In this document: one piece after another, positions 60,678 to 64,000 of the stretch
Position numbering within the stretch: the first letter of the stretch is position 1
Layout: each line of letters starts with the position of its first letter
Origin: Kribbella soli
Lineage (GTDB): Bacteria; Actinomycetota; Actinomycetes; Propionibacteriales; Kribbellaceae
Direction of reading: 5' to 3'
Assembly (NCBI RefSeq): GCF_004331345.1
Contig: NZ_SJJZ01000001.1
Span: forward strand, 2,046,001-2,110,000
DNA: 64,000 nucleotides
The notes under the pieces: model-generated
What the model saw: only the letters and a program-made list of their open reading frames with translations
The model's database searches: none
What the model was told of the DNA's origin: nothing
Position numbers and translations under genes: made by a program

Positions 60678-62096
60678 GTGGCTGAGAAGATCCCCTCCTG
60701 GCCGAAGGTCACGATCCGGCTGTACGACGACCACAACGCCGAGGTGAAGATCGCCGGGCGCAGTCACCCGGTCAACCACCACGATCCGCGACAGGCGGCG
60801 ATCCAGCTCGTCGCCGAGCAGGCCGCCCAGCTGGGCCGCGCCGTGAAGGCGACCGCGGTCGAGGCCGACGGTGCCTCCTGGCCGCTGGTCATCCATCCGG
60901 ACGGCCAGGTCGACGCGATCGACACCGACCCCCGCAAGGGCAAGAAGCCGATCTGGCCGATCGTGCTCGCGATGGCCGTGGCCGTCGTCCTGATCGCCGG
61001 TACGACGCTGTACATCACCGTCTTCAGCAAGCTCGGCGAAGGCAAGCCGCAGGTGACCGAGTCGCCCAAGCTGCCCGAGCTCCCCGGGCCGAACGTGCAC
61101 CCGGACGAGTTCGCCCCCAAGACCCAGCCGACCGGCTACTCGACGCACGCGGGCTGGACGGTCGACCTCGCCGAGGACAGCACGCCGGCGATCAAGCCGG
61201 ACGGCACCGAGGTCGCCATCCTGACGACCGACGAGAAGGTCGCCGTGTTCGATGCCAACGGCAAGGTGTTGTGGCAGGACAAGGTGCCGAAAGACGCCGA
61301 GAACCCGGTCTATACCACTATCGACGGCAAGCAGGTACTGGCGATCGCGACGCCGGACACCCTGTACTACTGGGCGGGCGGCGGCGCCGAGGCGAAGACG
61401 ATCGAGTTGCCGGACAGCGCCAAGGTGCAGTTCTTCGGCAAGTCGCCGCTGGTCCTGCTGGGCGACGAGTCCGGGGCGATGGTGATCTCGGGCGGCGAGC
61501 TCAAGGCAGCGCCGGATCAGCCGCGGAGCTCCACGATCCTGCTCGCCGAAGGCGACCGCACGCTGATGGCGCAGTACCTCGGCCCGCTCTACTGGACGCA
61601 GCCAGGCAAGCAGATCCTCACCGTGAATCTGCAGCCACCAGGTGGCGCGGGGAAGCTCATCCAGGTGGTCTCGGCGAGCCCGGACTACGTCCAGGCCCTG
61701 TGGACCAACGCCAAGAACCCGGCGGAAGAGGCGATCCCGGCGGTGCACTCGACCGCGAGCGGCAAGATGGTCGCGAGCTGCGGAACGGTACGCAACGGCG
61801 ACACCGACGGCTGGGACTGGGTCCCCGACCCGAACCGCAAGTTCGGTGCCTGGGGTGAGTGCCTGGTCAACCTCACCCTGACCAAGAACAACACCAGGCG
61901 GCTCCCGGGCTTCCAGCCCCTGTCGGTCAGCGGATCGATGCTCTACGGCACGATCAGCAGCAAGCTGTACGCCGTGTCGCCGAACTGGAACACCTACCCG
62001 ATGAACGAGGGCACCACGCGGCCGTGGGGTGTTGTCGGCAAGCGCGCTGTCCTCGTGTACAACTCCGTCCTCTACGCATTGGATCCGGCGAAATGA
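60678..62096 (+). CDS. Membrane-anchored beta-propeller protein of the secretion locus
   Basis: 472 residues, GTG start after GAGAGGAC. The cytoplasmic N-domain (1-88) begins IPSWPKVTIRLYDDHNAEVKIAG. One membrane helix at 92-115, then a ~350-residue extracytoplasmic region built of blade-like repeats (AVFDANGKVLWQDKVPKD, VLAIATPDTLYYWAGGG, ALDPAK), like PQQ-type propellers. Divergent from the T4SS run and likely part of it by position. Ends by ATGA overlap with the next gene. Confidence 0.75.
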   Translation: MAEKIPSWPKVTIRLYDDHNAEVKIAGRSHPVNHHDPRQAAIQLVAEQAAQLGRAVKATAVEADGASWPLVIHPDGQVDAIDTDPRKGKKPIWPIVLAMAVAVVLIAGTTLYITVFSKLGEGKPQVTESPKLPELPGPNVHPDEFAPKTQPTGYSTHAGWTVDLAEDSTPAIKPDGTEVAILTTDEKVAVFDANGKVLWQDKVPKDAENPVYTTIDGKQVLAIATPDTLYYWAGGGAEAKTIELPDSAKVQFFGKSPLVLLGDESGAMVISGGELKAAPDQPRSSTILLAEGDRTLMAQYLGPLYWTQPGKQILTVNLQPPGGAGKLIQVVSASPDYVQALWTNAKNPAEEAIPAVHSTASGKMVASCGTVRNGDTDGWDWVPDPNRKFGAWGECLVNLTLTKNNTRRLPGFQPLSVSGSMLYGTISSKLYAVSPNWNTYPMNEGTTRPWGVVGKRAVLVYNSVLYALDPAK

Positions 62097-62284
62097 ACCG
62101 TCGAACGCGCCGCGCGGCGCGGGTCACGACCGCACTGATCGCCGTCGGCGTTCTGCTGGCGCCCTCCCAGGCGCTCGCCGACAGCGTCGAGCCGGAGCCG
62201 GTCGACTGGCCCAAGATCCAGCCGTCCAGTGGACAGGTGGCCGAGCCGCAGCCCGTCGACTGGCCGAAGCCCGCAAAGACCTGA
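62093..62284 (+). CDS. Tiny secreted protein with duplicated PVDWPK motif
   Basis: 63 residues, ATG overlapping the propeller stop (ATGA). Signal peptide RRTRRAARVTTALIAVGVLLAPSQALA, cut probably before DS. The ~33-residue mature part contains EPEPVDWPK and EPQPVDWPK, an imperfect duplication. Strict coupling to the propeller gene suggests they work together. Confidence 0.6.
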   Translation: MNRRTRRAARVTTALIAVGVLLAPSQALADSVEPEPVDWPKIQPSSGQVAEPQPVDWPKPAKT

Positions 62285-62302
62285 GAGCGGTTCCGGCAAC
62301 GA

Positions 62303-62340
62303 CAAGGCCCGCGCCCCCCGACCGGGGAACGCGGGCCTTG
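62303..62340. terminator. Hairpin between convergent secreted-peptide and rplI genes
   Basis: Perfect 11-bp GC-rich stem (CAAGGCCCGCG at 62303-62313, complement 62330-62340) with a 16-base loop, located between the two stop codons. No U tract. Probably terminates both operons. Confidence 0.7.
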
Positions 62341-62356
62341 AACGTTCAGGCAGAAA

Positions 62357-62803
62357 TCAGCCGGCCGCGACCTCGAGGCGGACCGTGGCGGCCACCTCGG
62401 GGTGCAACTGGACGGCAACCTGGTGCTTGCCGGTGGTCTTGATCGGCGACGCGATCGCGATCGCGCGCTTCTCGACCAGCGGACCGCCGGCGGACTTGAT
62501 CGCCGAGGCGATGTCGGCCGGGGTGACCGAACCGAACAGGCGGCCGGTGTCGCCGGCCTTGACGGCCAGGGTGACGGAGAGCTGCTCGAGCTGGTTCTTG
62601 ACCTCGCTCGCGTGCTCCTTGCCCTGGATCGACCGGGCGTCACGCGCCCGCTTGATCGTCTGGATCTGCTTCTCGGCGCCGCGGGTCCAGCCGATGGCCA
62701 GGCCGCGCGGAACCAGGTAGTTACGGCCGTAGCCGTCCTTCACCTCGACGATGTCGCCGGGAGCCCCGAGGCCCTCGACCTCCTGAGACAGGATGAGCTT
62801 CAT
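62357..62803 (-). CDS. rplI: 50S ribosomal protein L9
   Basis: 148 residues, ATG after [44 protein letters not shown] is the L9 N-terminal RNA-binding domain; a long central helix and the C-terminal domain ([11 protein letters not shown]) follow. Normal length. Last of the rpsF-ssb-rpsR-rplI operon; here it is not followed by dnaB as in the usual order. Confidence 0.98.
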   Translation of the reverse strand: MKLILSQEVEGLGAPGDIVEVKDGYGRNYLVPRGLAIGWTRGAEKQIQTIKRARDARSIQGKEHASEVKNQLEQLSVTLAVKAGDTGRLFGSVTPADIASAIKSAGGPLVEKRAIAIASPIKTTGKHQVAVQLHPEVAATVRLEVAAG

Positions 62804-62817
62804 GGTCCGCGCCTCCC

Positions 62818-63051
62818 TCAGCGAGCGGTGCTCGTGTACGGCAGCAGGGCCACCTCACGAGCGTTCTTGATAGCGGTCGCGACATCGCGCTGGTGCTGCA
62901 CGCAGTTCCCGGTCACCCGGCGGGCGCGGATCTTGCCGCGGTCCGAGATGAACTTGCGCAGCAGCGCGGTGTCCTTGTAATCGACGTACGTCGCCTTGTC
63001 CTTGCAGAAGCCGCAGACCTTCTTCTTCGGCTTCCGAATGATCTTGGCCAT
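62818..63051 (-). CDS. rpsR: 30S ribosomal protein S18 (zinc-binding form)
   Basis: 77 residues. [11 protein letters not shown] (CxxC) and [20 protein letters not shown] (CxxH) form the zinc-ribbon of the C+ type S18, and [21 protein letters not shown] is the S18 core. Zinc-free paralogues usually lie elsewhere in these genomes under Zur. Fourteen bp before rplI. Confidence 0.97.
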   Translation of the reverse strand: MAKIIRKPKKKVCGFCKDKATYVDYKDTALLRKFISDRGKIRARRVTGNCVQHQRDVATAIKNAREVALLPYTSTAR

Positions 63052-63123
63052 TGTGGTGCTCTCTTCCTACTTCCAGAGCCCGGCACGGATGCCGGAATGG
63101 TCACTAACGGAATTGCGGGCCGA

Positions 63124-63729
63124 TCAGAACGGGGGCTCCTCCGTCGAGCCGCCGCCCTGGCTGGCCCAGGGGTCGTTCTGCGGGGCGGACTGGCCGCCAC
63201 CGCCTTGTCCTGCACCTTGCGGGGTCGCCCAGGGGTCGTTCTGCGGGGCGCCACCCTGGCCGCCGCCGTAGTTACCGCCCTGGTTGCCGCCGCCCTGGCC
63301 GCCGCCACCCTGGTAGCCACCGCCACCCTGGTTGCCGCCGCCACCGAAACCGCCACCGTCGGAACGCGACGTCTTCGAGATCTTCAGCGTCGCGTACCGC
63401 ATGCTGGCGCCGATCTCTTCGACATCACACTCGAACACGGTGCGCTTGTTCCCGTCGCGGTCGTCGTAGCTGCGCGCCTTCAGGCGCCCGTGCACGACGA
63501 CCCGGGAACCGCGGGTCAGCGACTCCGCGACGTTCTCGGCGACCTGCCGCCACACGGCACACGAGATGAAGAGGGTTTCGCCGTCTTTCCACTCGTTGCT
63601 CTGCCGGTCCAGCGTCCGCGGAGTAGAGGCGATCGTGAAGTTCGCGACCGCGGCCCCGGACGGCGTGAACCGCAGCTCCGGATCACCTGTCAGGTTTCCG
63701 ATCAGAGTGATGGGTGGTTCACCGGCCAT
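63124..63729 (-). CDS. ssb: Single-stranded DNA-binding protein
   Basis: 201 residues. The OB fold runs [34 protein letters not shown] to [17 protein letters not shown] (about 1-115). A Gly/Gln-rich linker has two NDPWA motifs, and the tip EEPPF is the acidic/aromatic tail that recruits partner proteins. GGAGGAAG lies before ATG. Confidence 0.97.
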   Translation of the reverse strand: MAGEPPITLIGNLTGDPELRFTPSGAAVANFTIASTPRTLDRQSNEWKDGETLFISCAVWRQVAENVAESLTRGSRVVVHGRLKARSYDDRDGNKRTVFECDVEEIGASMRYATLKISKTSRSDGGGFGGGGNQGGGGYQGGGGQGGGNQGGNYGGGQGGAPQNDPWATPQGAGQGGGGQSAPQNDPWASQGGGSTEEPPF

Positions 63730-63793
63730 GACAACTTCCTCCTGTACTGCAGACGATGGGTGGTGTGACGCCAGACCACCTGACGCCCGAGGT

Positions 63794-64000
63794 TCAGTGC
63801 TGGTCCGGCCGGATGACCTTGGTGCGCAGGATCGACTCGTTCAGCGTGAGCTGACGGTCGAGCTCCTTCACCACCGCCGGCTCGGCGGTCAGGTCGACGA
63901 CGGCATAAATGCCTTCGGACTTCTTCTTCACGTCATAAGCAAGCTTGCGACGACCCCAGATGTCGAGCTTCTCGACCGTGCCACCTTCCTTGCGGACGAT
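63794..64000 (-). CDS. rpsF: 30S ribosomal protein S6 (5' end beyond window)
   Basis: The last 68 codons are present: [76 protein letters not shown] and the beta-alpha-beta tail are diagnostic of S6. Head of the ribosomal/ssb operon. Confidence 0.96.
   Translation of the reverse strand: MVRKEGGTVEKLDIWGRRKLAYDVKKKSEGIYAVVDLTAEPAVVKELDRQLTLNESILRTKVIRPDQH

Noticed and set aside
50483..62284. Integrative conjugative element with defined ends
   Set aside because: No integrase, relaxase, tRNA or flanking direct repeats were found on either side, so boundaries cannot be drawn.
63124..63360. Repeated GGC-rich units in ssb as a tandem repeat
   Set aside because: They encode the usual Gly-rich linker of actinobacterial SSB.

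Overview
The window is high-GC (roughly 70% by eye), densely packed DNA from an actinobacterium. The best clue is the right end, where rpsF, ssb, rpsR and rplI lie together and dnaB follows about 14 kb away. This is the conserved actinobacterial rpsF-ssb-rpsR-rplI-dnaB neighbourhood. GTG starts, 4-base stop/start overlaps, twin-arginine signals, many one-gene regulator pairs and an F420/PPOX-type protein fit Propionibacteriales/Nocardioidaceae (Kribbella-like). That genus guess comes from memory and was not checked by search.

Layout. 1-9 kb: a cut-off FMN reductase behind a SoxR-type box, a protealysin-like M4 peptidase, a HelD/HelR-type RNA polymerase-associated ATPase, a Tat-exported PHP metallohydrolase with a histidine-rich tail, and an Excalibur-repeat protein coupled to an M23 peptidase. 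9-18 kb: small enzymes, a cluster of GATATC-centred palindromes, a DUF3152 protein, a secreted peptidylarginine-deiminase-like protein and an LCP cell-wall ligase. 17.7-20.8 kb: a TetR regulator divergent from an ABC-F / streptogramin B lyase pair, which looks like a complete streptogramin-resistance operon. 20.8-46 kb: ordinary accessory chromosome made of many divergent regulator/target pairs (HxlR, LysR, ArsR-like, WYL, MerR, MarR, AraC). Several have inverted repeats between the two starts. An orphan MsiK/UgpC-type sugar ABC ATPase sits at 38.1 kb.

46.2-64 kb is the most interesting part. dnaB carries an in-frame 156-residue mini-intein inside the Walker A motif, with the signature of class 3 inteins (Ala1, Trp in block B, Cys in block F). 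The dnaB/MATE intergenic region has six near-consensus DnaA boxes in 143 bp. Between the MATE gene and rplI, where I would expect few or no genes, lies a ten-gene minus-strand run (50.5-60.4 kb). It includes a VirD4-like coupling ATPase, a VirB4-like ATPase, an SCO6880-family membrane protein, two paralogous VirB6/TrbL-like membrane proteins, a VirB8-like protein, a VirB2-like small membrane protein, and DUF4913 and DUF6668-type proteins. A divergent pair encodes a membrane beta-propeller and a tiny secreted protein. No relaxase, integrase or attachment site is visible, so this looks like a resident, conjugation-derived type IV secretion-like machine of unknown cargo placed among replication and ribosomal genes.

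No tRNA, rRNA, insertion sequence or CRISPR array was seen. Family assignments rest on motifs read from the translations; none were confirmed by database search.
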